Below, one piece after another: positions 9,774 to 19,181 of a stretch of DNA of 64,000 bases. The translations under genes and the position numbers were made by a program. The DNA comes from Bacteroidales bacterium (lineage in GTDB: Bacteria; Bacteroidota; Bacteroidia; Bacteroidales; UBA932). The notes beneath the pieces are model-generated. The model made no database searches and was not told the origin of the DNA. It was given only the letters and a program-made list of their open reading frames with translations. Numbering within the stretch: the stretch's first letter is position 1; every line of letters begins with the position of its first letter. The stretch lies in contig JAAZIA010000020.1 of assembly GCA_012510445.1 (NCBI GenBank), positions 1 to 64,000 of the forward strand, given 5' to 3'.

Positions 9774-9781
9774 TATTTTTG
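9774..9781 (+). promoter_or_regulatory. Promoter -7 box for the acyl-CoA synthetase gene
   Basis: TATTTTTG matches the Bacteroidetes -7 consensus TAnnTTTG and lies 26 bases before the ATG at 9808. No clear TTTG is seen at the right distance upstream, so the match rests on the -7 box alone. It suggests that the synthetase is transcribed separately from the lysine operon. Confidence 0.5.
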
Positions 9782-9807
9782 CGCAGTAAACTTTTAATTT
9801 TTGGATT

Positions 9808-11454
9808 ATGAAAACACATTATCTTGATTACATCAGAGACAGCATACTTAAGGCATGGGATTCGCCTGCCATGACCAATTACAACAAAAATTCCTATACG
9901 TATGGAGAAGTAGCTCGGAATATAGCACGTTTTCATATTTTATTTGAAGAATTGGGATTAAAAAAAGGTGATAAAACAGCCCTGTGCGGTCCTAACAGCG
10001 CAGAATGGGGAATTGCTTTTTTAGCGACTACCGGATATGAATCTGTAGCTGTACCCTTGCTGAATGATTTTCTACCGGACAGCATTATGTCACTTACAGA
10101 TCATTCAGAAGCACGTATATTATTTATTAGCAATGAACTATGGGGCAAGCTGGATATCGCTCGGATGCCTTTGCTGGAACTGGTCATTTGTCTGGAAGAC
10201 AGCACTGTTCTTTTTTCAAAAAATCCTGCCATTATAGAGACTCATGCCAGGCTGGACGAGTTGTTCCTCCAAAAATACCCGGAAGGATACGGGCCGGAAA
10301 ACGTAGTTTTCCCTACAGACAATTTAGATGAACTGGCGCTTATCAATTATACTTCAGGTACTACCAGTGCTCCCAAAGGAGTAATGCTCACCAACCGTAA
10401 CATTACCTCTAACATACAATTTGGACAAAGTGAAATACCTAACGGTCCGGGAGACACTTTGGTTTCTATGCTGCCTATGGCTCATATGTACGGAATGGCT
10501 TTTGAATTCTTATATCAGCTGGCCGGTGGAACACAAGTGTTCTTTCTGGGGAAAGTACCTTCCCCTAAAGTCTTGCTGAATGCACTGGCTACGGTAAAGC
10601 CGTACATGCTCATTACCGTTCCTCTTGTGGTAGAAAAAATCTTTAAAAGCTCTGTTTTTCCCACCATAGAAAAACCGATAATCAAGGCCTTGATGAAAAT
10701 TCCCGGATTGGCTTCGGTGCTTTATGGACAAATAAGAAAAAAATTACTGTATGCCTTTGGAGGACAGATGCGTACTTTAATTATAGGAGGAGCGGCCATC
10801 AATCAGGAAGTAGAAGATTTGATGAAAGCCATTAAACTACCTTATACGGTGGGATACGGTATGACGGAGTGTGCTCCTTTGTTGTCCTACGAAGATGCAT
10901 CAAAATTTGTGAAGAACTCGTGCGGAAAGCCAGTACACCGTATGTTTTTGAGGGTAGACTCACCCGATCCGCGCAACGTAGTTGGTGAACTGCAAGCACG
11001 CGGAGACAATGTCATGTTGGGCTATTATAAAAACCCGGAAGCTACTGCAGCTACTTTTACTAAGGACGGGTGGTTGCGGACAGGAGACCTGGGGATTATA
11101 GATAAGGAAAACAACGTATTTATAAAAGGCCGTAGCAAGAACCTGATTGTAGGAGCTAACGGTCAAAACATATATCCGGAAGAAATAGAGGACAAACTGA
11201 ACAACCAACCTTACGTGATTGAATCCATTGTTGTAGAACGTGATAAAAAATTGGTAGCTCTTGTATTCCCGGACTATGACCGCGTGTCTCAAGAATCTTT
11301 AGACAATATGGGACTTGCCAAATTGATGGAAGAAAACAGAATGAAATTGAACATGCTTCTTCCCGGTTTCAGCAGGATTACAAAAATCGAATTACAGAAT
11401 CAAGAGTTTGAGAAAACCCCCAAACGCAGTATAAAAAGATTTTTATATAAATAA
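9808..11454 (+). CDS. AMP-dependent acyl-CoA synthetase/ligase
   Basis: The 548-residue protein belongs to the ANL adenylate-forming family and probably activates a long- or medium-chain fatty acid to its CoA thioester. The P-loop-like signature YTSGTTSAPKG is near residues 178-188, GYGMTECAP near 351, and the hinge/catalytic region TGDLG plus KGRSKNLIVGANGQNIYPEEIE near 430-455. The last segment PKRSIKRFLYK contains the catalytic lysine region. There is no signal peptide. It is convergent with queH, leaving only one base between the stops. The substrate cannot be read from the sequence; a role in activating fatty acids rather than in the lysine pathway is the simpler view. Confidence 0.85.
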   Translation: MKTHYLDYIRDSILKAWDSPAMTNYNKNSYTYGEVARNIARFHILFEELGLKKGDKTALCGPNSAEWGIAFLATTGYESVAVPLLNDFLPDSIMSLTDHSEARILFISNELWGKLDIARMPLLELVICLEDSTVLFSKNPAIIETHARLDELFLQKYPEGYGPENVVFPTDNLDELALINYTSGTTSAPKGVMLTNRNITSNIQFGQSEIPNGPGDTLVSMLPMAHMYGMAFEFLYQLAGGTQVFFLGKVPSPKVLLNALATVKPYMLITVPLVVEKIFKSSVFPTIEKPIIKALMKIPGLASVLYGQIRKKLLYAFGGQMRTLIIGGAAINQEVEDLMKAIKLPYTVGYGMTECAPLLSYEDASKFVKNSCGKPVHRMFLRVDSPDPRNVVGELQARGDNVMLGYYKNPEATAATFTKDGWLRTGDLGIIDKENNVFIKGRSKNLIVGANGQNIYPEEIEDKLNNQPYVIESIVVERDKKLVALVFPDYDRVSQESLDNMGLAKLMEENRMKLNMLLPGFSRITKIELQNQEFEKTPKRSIKRFLYK

Positions 11455-11455
11455 T

Positions 11456-12007
11456 CTACAGAGAAAAAATACACCCGCAATACGTTTGTCTGTATAAATC
11501 TTGTTCTTTAGCCAATTCCACGGAACGTCGGAATCCGTCTTTCTTTTTGAAGTCAGAAGGGAAGTAAGTTACATTTCTTATAGAAGAGGCAATTTCTTCT
11601 CCCAGCTGATTGATTAATTTTGCGTTTTTGTGCGGGCTGAGCGTTAGGGTAGTACAAAAGCCGGAGAAACCGTTTTTTTTGGCATAGCGAGCTGTTTCTT
11701 CAAGCCTCAGCCGAAAGCAAAGAGAACATCGTTCTCCTCCTTCCGGCTCGTTTTCGTACCCATGTACGGATTTAAAGAAAAGATTGGGGTTTGAATCTCC
11801 TTCTATAAAAGGAACCTTTAGACCGTATGTATTCTGTACATATCGTTGCGTTTCCTTCTTTCTTTTTACGTATTCTTCATTTGGATAAATGTTTGGGTTG
11901 AAGAAAAATACCGAAACTTCATGGTTCTCCACCAAACGTTCCAGAGCTGTTGTTACACAAGGACCACAGCAAGCATGAAGCAGCAAACGAGAATATTTGT
12001 TTTCCAT
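11456..12007 (-). CDS. queH: Epoxyqueuosine reductase QueH
   Basis: QueH carries out the last step of queuosine tRNA modification, reducing epoxyqueuosine in the tRNA anticodon loop. The 183-residue protein shows the paired cysteine motifs of the family (formerly DUF208): HACCGPC at residues 11-17 and GGERCSLCFRLRL near 90-102, which bind the iron-sulfur cluster and metal. It replaces the B12-dependent QueG in many anaerobes. It is divergent from the efflux operon and convergent with the acyl-CoA synthetase gene. Confidence 0.92.
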   Translation of the reverse strand: MENKYSRLLLHACCGPCVTTALERLVENHEVSVFFFNPNIYPNEEYVKRKKETQRYVQNTYGLKVPFIEGDSNPNLFFKSVHGYENEPEGGERCSLCFRLRLEETARYAKKNGFSGFCTTLTLSPHKNAKLINQLGEEIASSIRNVTYFPSDFKKKDGFRRSVELAKEQDLYRQTYCGCIFSL

Positions 12008-12018
12008 AGATGATCATG

Positions 12019-12026
12019 CAAATATA
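12019..12026 (-). promoter_or_regulatory. Promoter -7 box for queH
   Basis: Read on the minus strand this is TATATTTG, a full match to TAnnTTTG, ending 12 bases before the queH ATG. It overlaps the short divergent region shared with the efflux operon. A matching upstream TTTG is not evident. Confidence 0.5.
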
Positions 12027-12037
12027 ATGATTTTGAT

Positions 12038-12045
12038 TACTTTTG
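12038..12045 (+). promoter_or_regulatory. Promoter -7 box for the RND efflux operon
   Basis: TACTTTTG matches the Bacteroidetes -7 consensus and ends 20 bases before the ATG at 12066. It lies back to back with the queH promoter and supports the later of the possible starts for the adaptor gene. Confidence 0.5.
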
Positions 12046-12065
12046 TAGCCGTTAAAAAACACACA

Positions 12066-13112
12066 ATGAAATCATACTGTAATCATATCTTTTTACTTAT
12101 ATTTTTCTTCTTTCTTTCTGCTTCCTGCAAATCTGTTTCTTCAAATTCCAAATCAACTCCCCAAATGATAAAAGTTACTGTTTATACGGTCAGTGAGCAC
12201 AGTTCACTAACGGAAAGGGAGTACATAGGGGTAGTAGAAGAAGCAAACAACCTACTGTTAAGCTTTCCGGCACCCGGCAAAGTGAAAAAAGTATACGTAT
12301 CTGTAGGACAGCATGTAAAAGAAGGTCAAATGTTGGCCAAAACAGATTCTGAGACGTTAGAAAACATGCATGCCACTTCTCTGGCAACGCTTCGTCAAGC
12401 AGAAGATGCGTGGGAAAGAATGACACTCCTTTACCAATCGGGTACTTTACCTGAGATCCAATATGTGGAAATCCAAACAAAATTGGAACAGGCAAGGGCT
12501 TCGGAACGGATAGCTGCCAGAGCGTTGGCAGAAACAGAACTAAGAGCTCCACAGTCGGGGGTGGTAGGAAAACGAATGATGGAAGAAGGGATGAACGTAT
12601 TGCCGGATCAACCGGTATTAACTTTGTTAAATACGCAAAAATCAGTCATTAAGGTATCTATTCCGGAAAATGAGATTTTTGATACTAAAATGGGACAATT
12701 TTCTCGTGTGAAGGTAGGTGCCTTAAAACACCTTGAGGTAACGGGTAAGGTAACAGAAAAAGGAGTACAGGCACATCCCTATACCCATGGATACGAAGTA
12801 AAGATCACTCTGGATAAGGAAATTCCCGGCTTGCTACCGGGAATGGTTTGCAAGGTTTTTTTGTGCAACCTTCCGGTAGAAAACATAGTTGTAATTCCTT
12901 CTAGAGCTGTGATTCCTGAAGCCTTTAAAAAAGGACATTTTGTTTGGGTGCTGGATAAAGAAAATAAAGCACATAAAAGAGCAGTACGCCTTGGAGGCAT
13001 TGTACAGGGAGGTATTAAGGTTACAGAAGGCTTATCACCGCAAGACAGAGTGATTGAAAAGGGACATCAGAGAGTTAGTCAAAATAGTAAGGTAACGGTA
13101 GTTAATGAATAA
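12066..13112 (+). CDS. RND efflux periplasmic adaptor lipoprotein
   Basis: This is the membrane-fusion subunit that links an inner-membrane RND pump to an outer-membrane channel. The frame is open to 11997, but the ATG at 12066 starts a lipoprotein signal peptide with a hydrophobic run and the lipobox LSAS-Cys21, so 348 residues are likely. A biotinyl-lipoyl-like segment (PGKVKKVYVSVGQHVKEGQ), a helical hairpin and a second lipoyl half (AETELRAPQSGVVGKR) are visible in order, followed by beta-barrel and membrane-proximal domains. It overlaps the pump gene by eight bases. The transported substrate is unknown. Confidence 0.9.
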   Translation: MKSYCNHIFLLIFFFFLSASCKSVSSNSKSTPQMIKVTVYTVSEHSSLTEREYIGVVEEANNLLLSFPAPGKVKKVYVSVGQHVKEGQMLAKTDSETLENMHATSLATLRQAEDAWERMTLLYQSGTLPEIQYVEIQTKLEQARASERIAARALAETELRAPQSGVVGKRMMEEGMNVLPDQPVLTLLNTQKSVIKVSIPENEIFDTKMGQFSRVKVGALKHLEVTGKVTEKGVQAHPYTHGYEVKITLDKEIPGLLPGMVCKVFLCNLPVENIVVIPSRAVIPEAFKKGHFVWVLDKENKAHKRAVRLGGIVQGGIKVTEGLSPQDRVIEKGHQRVSQNSKVTVVNE

Positions 13113-16100
13113 AAAAAGAAAAGGCGTTGTTGAATGGACAATGCACCATTATAAAATAGTCTTACTGTTGTTTGCCTTCCTGGTAGGTTTGGGGATTTTC
13201 GCTTTACCCAACATGCCAAAAAAGGAATACCCGGATTTTACCATAAGAAATGCTCTTGTGCTGGGTATCTATCCGGGAGCTTCGTCTGAACAAGTAGAAG
13301 AGCAACTTACCGTACCTCTGGAAGATCTTTTGTTAAGTTATAAAGGAGTAGATCGCAACAAAACGTACTCATTAACCAGGGACGGTCTTGTATACTTTAT
13401 ATTAGATTTGGATGAAAGCGAAGATTCTCCTCGTAATTTCTATGCTAACCTTAGGATGGATCTGGAAGAATTCAAAGTGAATTTGCCTTCCGGTGTTTTG
13501 CCTTTGATGGTACTTAGTGAGTTTGGAGAGACTTCTGCCATACTCATTACCTTAGAGAGTGAATCTTTATCTTACAAGAGTCTGGAGGATCTTTTAGCTA
13601 CCCTGGAAGGAAAATTGCGTCCCCTGTCTATAGTAACCAACATCAAAAGTTACGGACATCAAAAAGAACAAGCTAATTTGTATCTGGATAAAGAAAAGAT
13701 GGCCGCTTATGCCATCAATGCTCAGCAAGTAATGACACAACTTTATTCGGGAGGGTTGGTAACTTCTGCCGGCTCGTTACATTCTACCGACGGCTTCATT
13801 CCCATTCACATGAACAATTCGTTTGAAAGTGAATTAGAGATACTAGAGCAACCTATTTATTTTGATGAGTCAGGCAATGTGTTGCGAGTAAGGGATTTGG
13901 GGTATATAGTTCGAGAATATCCGGAACCCATGAGCTATATAACCAATAATGGCCGAAAATGTTTGCTTCTGTCTGTGGAAATGACCAGTGGCTACAATAT
14001 GGTTGAGCTTGGGAAAGAGGTAGATAAAGTGTTGAAAGAATTTCAAGAAGAATTACCCCCCGATGTGCATATCTTTCGTATTTCTGATCAACCGCATGTT
14101 GTTTCAGACTCGGTTTATTCTTTTCTCAGAGACATGCTCATTTCCATTTTGTCTGTGATTGCTGTAATGATTATTATGCTGCCCATGAGGGTGGCCTCTG
14201 TGGCAGCCACGTCCATACCCATCACCATATTCATCTCTATCGGCATAATGTATGTGTTCGGTTTTGAGATAAATACGGTAACATTAGCGTCTTTGTTGGT
14301 GGTACTTGGAATGGTAGTGGATGATAGTATTGTGGTCATTGATAATTATTTGAATTACCTGGATCATGGAATGAGTCGGTGGAAAGCTTCTATAACTGCT
14401 GCCAATTCGTATTTTCGCTCCATATTTTCGGCTACTATGGCCATAAGTATCACTTTCTTCCCTTTTCTTTTCACGTTGCCGGAAGTTTTTGTTGAATTTA
14501 TGTTTATGGCTCCTTGGGCTATATTCATTTCCCTTATGGTCTCTATGGGAGTGGCCATGCTTTATATACCTTATTTTCAGTATTTCACAATACGAAAAGG
14601 AATTCAACACGTAGTTGAAAAACAACGGAAAAAAAGTAAAAGAGGCATTTCTGTTCTGGAGCTGTTTGGTGTTTTTTACGAAAAAACCTTACAAAAAGCT
14701 TTTGCTCACCCTACCATAGTGGTTATAGTCATTATTTTATTTTTGATACTTCCGTTTTTTGTATATCAAAAACTTCCCAAACGTCTGATGCCTATGGCAG
14801 ACAGAAACCAGTTTGTGATAGAAATATATTTGCCTTACGGGTCGTCATTAAAGGAAACAGAATGTATTGCAGATTCGCTGCGCATGATGATTCAAGACGA
14901 TGAGCGCATTCATGCCATCACTTCTTTTATAGGAACGAGTGCTCCCAGATTTCAAGCGTCTTATACACCGCAAATACCGGGACCTCACTTTGCTCAATTT
15001 ATTGTCAATACACCTTCTTATAGAATAACAGAGGAATTGGTTAAGGAATTTCAGCAACAATATAAATATTATTTTCCGGGAACGTATGTGCGTGTAAGAC
15101 AACTGGATTATTCCATGTTAACAGACAATGAAGTGGAAGTAAGGCTGATAGGAGAAAATAAAGAAGCACTTATGCTGTTTGCAGATTCTTTACAACATGA
15201 GTTTGTCAAAATTCCATACATAGCCAGTGTTCGCTCAGATTTTGGCGGTTATCAATACGGTATGAATTTACAAACAGATCCGGTAAGTAGCTCACGAGTG
15301 GGAATCAATCCCGGTTTATTGTCACTACATATGGCATCCCGTTTTTCAGGAATACCTGTGACTTCCATTATAGAAGGGGGGCAAAGCATTCCTGTAGTTG
15401 TTCATATAGAAGGTCAAGAAGGAACCATTACTGCGGAAGAGGTAGGCAATGAATATTTTCACGGGGTTATTCCGGGCGCCGCTGTGCCTTTACGACAAGT
15501 GGCAACCTTGGAGCCGGAGTGGAACATTTCTCAGATTGTTCGTAGAAACGGATATCCGACCCTCACGCTTATGATGGATTTGGATTACGGTAAAATATCT
15601 ACCGACGTATTCCACAAGGTAAAGGCAGTTATGGACAACACTACCATGCCGGAAGGGATCAGGTATGAATATGCGGGGACGTACAAAGCAGACAAAACCA
15701 TGATGCCCGGTATTATTAAGGGAGTTGTTACGGCTGTCTTGCTTATATTTCTTATTCTTCTGTTTCACTTTAAAAAAGTTTCTCTTGCAGCTCTGGTACT
15801 GGGATCTACTGCATTAAGTATCCTGGGGGCTTTATTTGGTACGTGGTTGCTAAACCTCCCGATAAGTCTTACCACTTATTTAGGAATCGTAACGCTTGTT
15901 GGCTTAGTGGTACGTAACGGGATTATAATGTTTGATTATGCAGAATTATTGAGAGGGCAGGGGTATTCCGTAAAAGAAGCCTCGTTTATGGCGGGATGCA
16001 GGCGTATCAGGCCTATTTTCCAGACTTCCTCATCAACGGCTGTTGCCGTTATACCCATGTTGATTACAAAAGACTCTTTGTGGGCTCCCATGGCTGCCAC

Positions 16101-16185
16101 CATCTTCTTTGGAGTATTTACCTCCATGTTTTTCGTCTCTGTTTTTATGCCGGTAATTTACTGGATTGTCTATAGAAAAAAATGA
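13105..16185 (+). CDS. RND family efflux pump, inner-membrane subunit
   Basis: The 1026-residue protein is a proton-driven RND transporter of the HAE/AcrB-like superfamily. It begins with a transmembrane helix (residues about 15-33), followed by a large periplasmic porter domain, a cluster of helices near 340-480 that includes the GMVVDDSIVVIDNY segment with the paired acidic residues of the proton relay, a second porter domain, and helices near 870-1020. The motif GLVVRNGIIMFDYAE near 930 is the usual counterpart in the second half. It is flanked by adaptor and TolC-type genes, so all three parts of a tripartite pump are encoded together. Confidence 0.93.
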   Translation: MNKKRKGVVEWTMHHYKIVLLLFAFLVGLGIFALPNMPKKEYPDFTIRNALVLGIYPGASSEQVEEQLTVPLEDLLLSYKGVDRNKTYSLTRDGLVYFILDLDESEDSPRNFYANLRMDLEEFKVNLPSGVLPLMVLSEFGETSAILITLESESLSYKSLEDLLATLEGKLRPLSIVTNIKSYGHQKEQANLYLDKEKMAAYAINAQQVMTQLYSGGLVTSAGSLHSTDGFIPIHMNNSFESELEILEQPIYFDESGNVLRVRDLGYIVREYPEPMSYITNNGRKCLLLSVEMTSGYNMVELGKEVDKVLKEFQEELPPDVHIFRISDQPHVVSDSVYSFLRDMLISILSVIAVMIIMLPMRVASVAATSIPITIFISIGIMYVFGFEINTVTLASLLVVLGMVVDDSIVVIDNYLNYLDHGMSRWKASITAANSYFRSIFSATMAISITFFPFLFTLPEVFVEFMFMAPWAIFISLMVSMGVAMLYIPYFQYFTIRKGIQHVVEKQRKKSKRGISVLELFGVFYEKTLQKAFAHPTIVVIVIILFLILPFFVYQKLPKRLMPMADRNQFVIEIYLPYGSSLKETECIADSLRMMIQDDERIHAITSFIGTSAPRFQASYTPQIPGPHFAQFIVNTPSYRITEELVKEFQQQYKYYFPGTYVRVRQLDYSMLTDNEVEVRLIGENKEALMLFADSLQHEFVKIPYIASVRSDFGGYQYGMNLQTDPVSSSRVGINPGLLSLHMASRFSGIPVTSIIEGGQSIPVVVHIEGQEGTITAEEVGNEYFHGVIPGAAVPLRQVATLEPEWNISQIVRRNGYPTLTLMMDLDYGKISTDVFHKVKAVMDNTTMPEGIRYEYAGTYKADKTMMPGIIKGVVTAVLLIFLILLFHFKKVSLAALVLGSTALSILGALFGTWLLNLPISLTTYLGIVTLVGLVVRNGIIMFDYAELLRGQGYSVKEASFMAGCRRIRPIFQTSSSTAVAVIPMLITKDSLWAPMAATIFFGVFTSMFFVSVFMPVIYWIVYRKK

Positions 16186-16192
16186 TGTTGCC

Positions 16193-17512
16193 ATGAGGAA
16201 AACACTTTACTTACTATTTATTCTTTGTCTACCGGCTTTACAGAACCTTAATGCTCAGTCTTTCACCCTGGAAGATTGCCTGCACATGACTCTGGAAAAG
16301 AATGCACAGGTAAAAGAAGCAAAACTAGGGGAGGAGGTAGCGCTGCAGATAAAGAAGCAGGCCCTAACTTATTTTTTTCCAAACGTATCCTTACTGGGAT
16401 TTGGTTTTCAAGCCTCTAATCCTATGATGAATATAGATCTGGGTATGTTGGGAAATATGGCATTATTGAAGAACGGGATCTTGGCAAGTGCTGTAGCTGT
16501 ACAACCGATTTTCTACGGAGGCAAAATATTGTATGGCAACAAACTAGCCAAAACAGGCATCTTGGCGAGCAAACTGTTTACTGCCATGAAAGAGGAAGAA
16601 GTATTGCTGCAAACCGAAGAATATTACTGGCTACTTTATTCATTGTATGAAAAACGAAATACCGTTTTGAGTATGAAGCAGGTACTTGATACGCTATCCA
16701 AAGATGTGCAACAAGCTTATAAAGCAGGTTTGCTGGGACAGAATGAAGTATGGAAGGTACAGCTTCAGAAAAATACGCTGGAGACCAAAGGTGTTGAATT
16801 GGAACACGGCATTTTTCTGGCAACCATGGCTTTGGGACGTCAAATTGGGTTGCCGGTAGATTCTTTAGAACATATCCGGGTTATGTTCCCGGAAGGCCTG
16901 ACAGTCACAAATCCTATGGAGCTGTACATAGAGCCGGCTTCTGTAATTCCTCTTAGGACCGAGTATAAACTTTTGCAGGTAGGAGTACACGCGGCTAAAC
17001 TGGAAAGAAAAATGGAAACATCTTCTTATTTGCCTTCCTTGGGGGTGGGTGCTGTCTATTATTACGAGAATTTCTTGGATAAAGACCAATGGAACGGCGC
17101 TGTTATGGCTTCTGTTAATGTTCCTATAACTGATTGGGCACGCGGTTCTTTTACCATAAAACAGAAGAAAATTGAAGAAGACCGTGCTCGTATCCGGGAA
17201 GAAGACGGACGTCAACAATTACTCATGCAAATACAACAGGCCTGGGGGTCTTATGTAGAAGCTTACCAAAAGTATGAGTTGGCGGAACTGGCCGTTTTGG
17301 CCTCTGAAGAAAATGTAAGAACCAGCGAACAATACTTTAAAGCAGGAACGGTTAATCTTACAGAGTTATTGGCTGCACGGGGAGGACTTCAACAAAGCCG
17401 AGATACCAAGACAGATGCCTTGAAAGATTACCAATTGGCCAAAAGTACTTATTTACAAGTAACCGGGCGCTACTTTATCAAGGATCTACCCGGAACTCAG
17501 CAGACGTTCTAA
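16193..17512 (+). CDS. TolC-family outer-membrane efflux protein
   Basis: The 439-residue protein starts at the ATG at 16193, which gives a good signal peptide ending near NAQS; the longer frame from 16166 would add nine residues before it. The mature part begins FTLEDCL, the usual first segment of OEP/TolC proteins, and the rest is made of long amphipathic helices with heptad character in two repeated halves. It completes the tripartite pump with the two preceding genes, seven bases after the pump stop. Its last 35 bases overlap the 3' end of the minus-strand gene ending at 17478. Confidence 0.9.
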   Translation: MRKTLYLLFILCLPALQNLNAQSFTLEDCLHMTLEKNAQVKEAKLGEEVALQIKKQALTYFFPNVSLLGFGFQASNPMMNIDLGMLGNMALLKNGILASAVAVQPIFYGGKILYGNKLAKTGILASKLFTAMKEEEVLLQTEEYYWLLYSLYEKRNTVLSMKQVLDTLSKDVQQAYKAGLLGQNEVWKVQLQKNTLETKGVELEHGIFLATMALGRQIGLPVDSLEHIRVMFPEGLTVTNPMELYIEPASVIPLRTEYKLLQVGVHAAKLERKMETSSYLPSLGVGAVYYYENFLDKDQWNGAVMASVNVPITDWARGSFTIKQKKIEEDRARIREEDGRQQLLMQIQQAWGSYVEAYQKYELAELAVLASEENVRTSEQYFKAGTVNLTELLAARGGLQQSRDTKTDALKDYQLAKSTYLQVTGRYFIKDLPGTQQTF

Positions 17513-19172
17513 AAGGCGTACCCTCGCTACTCAACCCTTCTGCAACAACCTTGAAAGTACCGGTTGTTTCAGCGGTTTGAAAGCGCAACGTAAGAGACTC
17601 GTTGTCTTTGATTTCTACCTTGGGATTCCAATACAAGGTGTGACGCAAGTCCGGAAAACGGCTGTCTTTAGGAACTATTCCAAAACTACTTGGATGCTGT
17701 ACTCCCTTATAATCGTGTATGCGCATAGACTCTTCCAACTCTAGTTCCGGATAATCCCCACGATACGTTTTGAAAAAAACGATCCCGTTATAATAAATGG
17801 GACCAAAAGCATATTTGTGAGGGTATATAATAATTTCCTCAACAAAAGAAGGAGGATAATTATAAATTTTCTCATGATCGGGTACAGGTATTCCGTCTAA
17901 TAAGACCAATGGGGGCGTAGGATCCTCTATTTCATAAGTTACGCCGTTAATATACTTAAGCCTTACCTGAAGCTTTCTCTCTCCTCTAACCGTACGAAAA
18001 CGTGCTTCCTGAATAAATTCAATCATCACTTCTGCCATGGTTGGGAAACGAGTATATTCGTCTAGCTTGTAGCTTATTCCGGAGCTTTCGAAAAGCAAAT
18101 TGTTTCCGTATGTTTTTAATACAGACAACGTATCCAGTCGGAATTCCCGATAGAGTTGAACTGCCAGGCTTCTTTCAAGCAACACGTCTTCTTGTTTCTT
18201 GTCAAGGACTAAAGCAGGCAGATTTGCCACAGTAGGAAACAGGTAAATGGGGTCGAGTATTAAGTGGTGTTTTTTGTCATTGGCCGAAGGAATGTAACTT
18301 ACCAAGGTACCGTCTCCATATAGATTAGAAGTAAAGAACCTTATCTTTCCATTATCTTGTATTTCCCCGGTTATGTATTGGATATCACTACCTGCAATGG
18401 ATAAGTAGGCACCAAAACCCTCTATGTGGTTTACCCGTTCATTGTCTTGGTCCACAACATATCCATGAATTACCTCTCCTGAGTAGTCAATGGTTCCCAG
18501 CTGAAAAGGCGTTTTTTCTTCTTGAAACGTTTTGGAAACGACCTCTGTTATGGAAGGATTTTGGAAATGATTTAAACCATCTACTCTAAAAACAGAAACA
18601 GAAGCAGACACATTCTCCGGTAACAAGTTCTTAAGCGTTAATTCCACTTCTTGTTTTACGTTATAGTTTTTCTTGTTTGCAGAAATACCAAAACGTGTCT
18701 CTTCTTTAGGCTCTTTATAAACCGGAAAGCTCTCTTCCTCTTTTGCTGTTGTTGTAGCCACATTGTCTGAACGCAGAGGAGATAGCGGATTGTATACCGT
18801 AATATACCTTGCATGAAAGTTATCTTCACTTTCCAAATGCATATACCGTGTATACCCGGTCAATCTGTAAATTCCTGTTGGAAGTGATAAAGGAAGATCA
18901 ATTACGCCGCTTCCCCGTCCGTATTTTAGTGCAATCTTTGTCTGCACATGTGAACCGCCGGTATTTTGAATTTCCAAATAAGCTACGGCACTTACAGGGG
19001 AGGATTTCCCTGAACTTATATCGTAACAAAATACAGATACCCACACAGGTTCACCGGCAAGGTAACACTCTTTATCTGTGCTTAGGTACAGACGCTCATG
19101 AGGCTGTACTGTTTGAGCTAATAGGAATAAACCGTGAAATGCAAAAAAACAAGTTATAAGGATCCGTTTCAT
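17478..19172 (-). CDS. Secreted MG2-domain (macroglobulin-like) protein
   Basis: The 564-residue product has a signal peptide ending near LLAQ. A macroglobulin MG2-like domain follows (LYLSTDKECYLAGEPVWVSV and the later YRLTGYTRYM) of the type found at the start of many Bacteroidetes surface proteins. A stretch near 415-470 with VLLDGIPV and EEIIIYPHKYAFGPIYYNGIVFFKT resembles a TonB-plug-like segment, as in the family of MG2 proteins with a plug but no barrel. It is the last gene of a four-gene operon with a TonB-dependent receptor and a DUF4249 protein. A role at the outer membrane in binding or export is likely, but the ligand is unknown. Confidence 0.7.
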   Translation of the reverse strand: MKRILITCFFAFHGLFLLAQTVQPHERLYLSTDKECYLAGEPVWVSVFCYDISSGKSSPVSAVAYLEIQNTGGSHVQTKIALKYGRGSGVIDLPLSLPTGIYRLTGYTRYMHLESEDNFHARYITVYNPLSPLRSDNVATTTAKEEESFPVYKEPKEETRFGISANKKNYNVKQEVELTLKNLLPENVSASVSVFRVDGLNHFQNPSITEVVSKTFQEEKTPFQLGTIDYSGEVIHGYVVDQDNERVNHIEGFGAYLSIAGSDIQYITGEIQDNGKIRFFTSNLYGDGTLVSYIPSANDKKHHLILDPIYLFPTVANLPALVLDKKQEDVLLERSLAVQLYREFRLDTLSVLKTYGNNLLFESSGISYKLDEYTRFPTMAEVMIEFIQEARFRTVRGERKLQVRLKYINGVTYEIEDPTPPLVLLDGIPVPDHEKIYNYPPSFVEEIIIYPHKYAFGPIYYNGIVFFKTYRGDYPELELEESMRIHDYKGVQHPSSFGIVPKDSRFPDLRHTLYWNPKVEIKDNESLTLRFQTAETTGTFKVVAEGLSSEGTPFRTSAEFRVDP

Positions 19173-19181
19173 ATCATTCTT

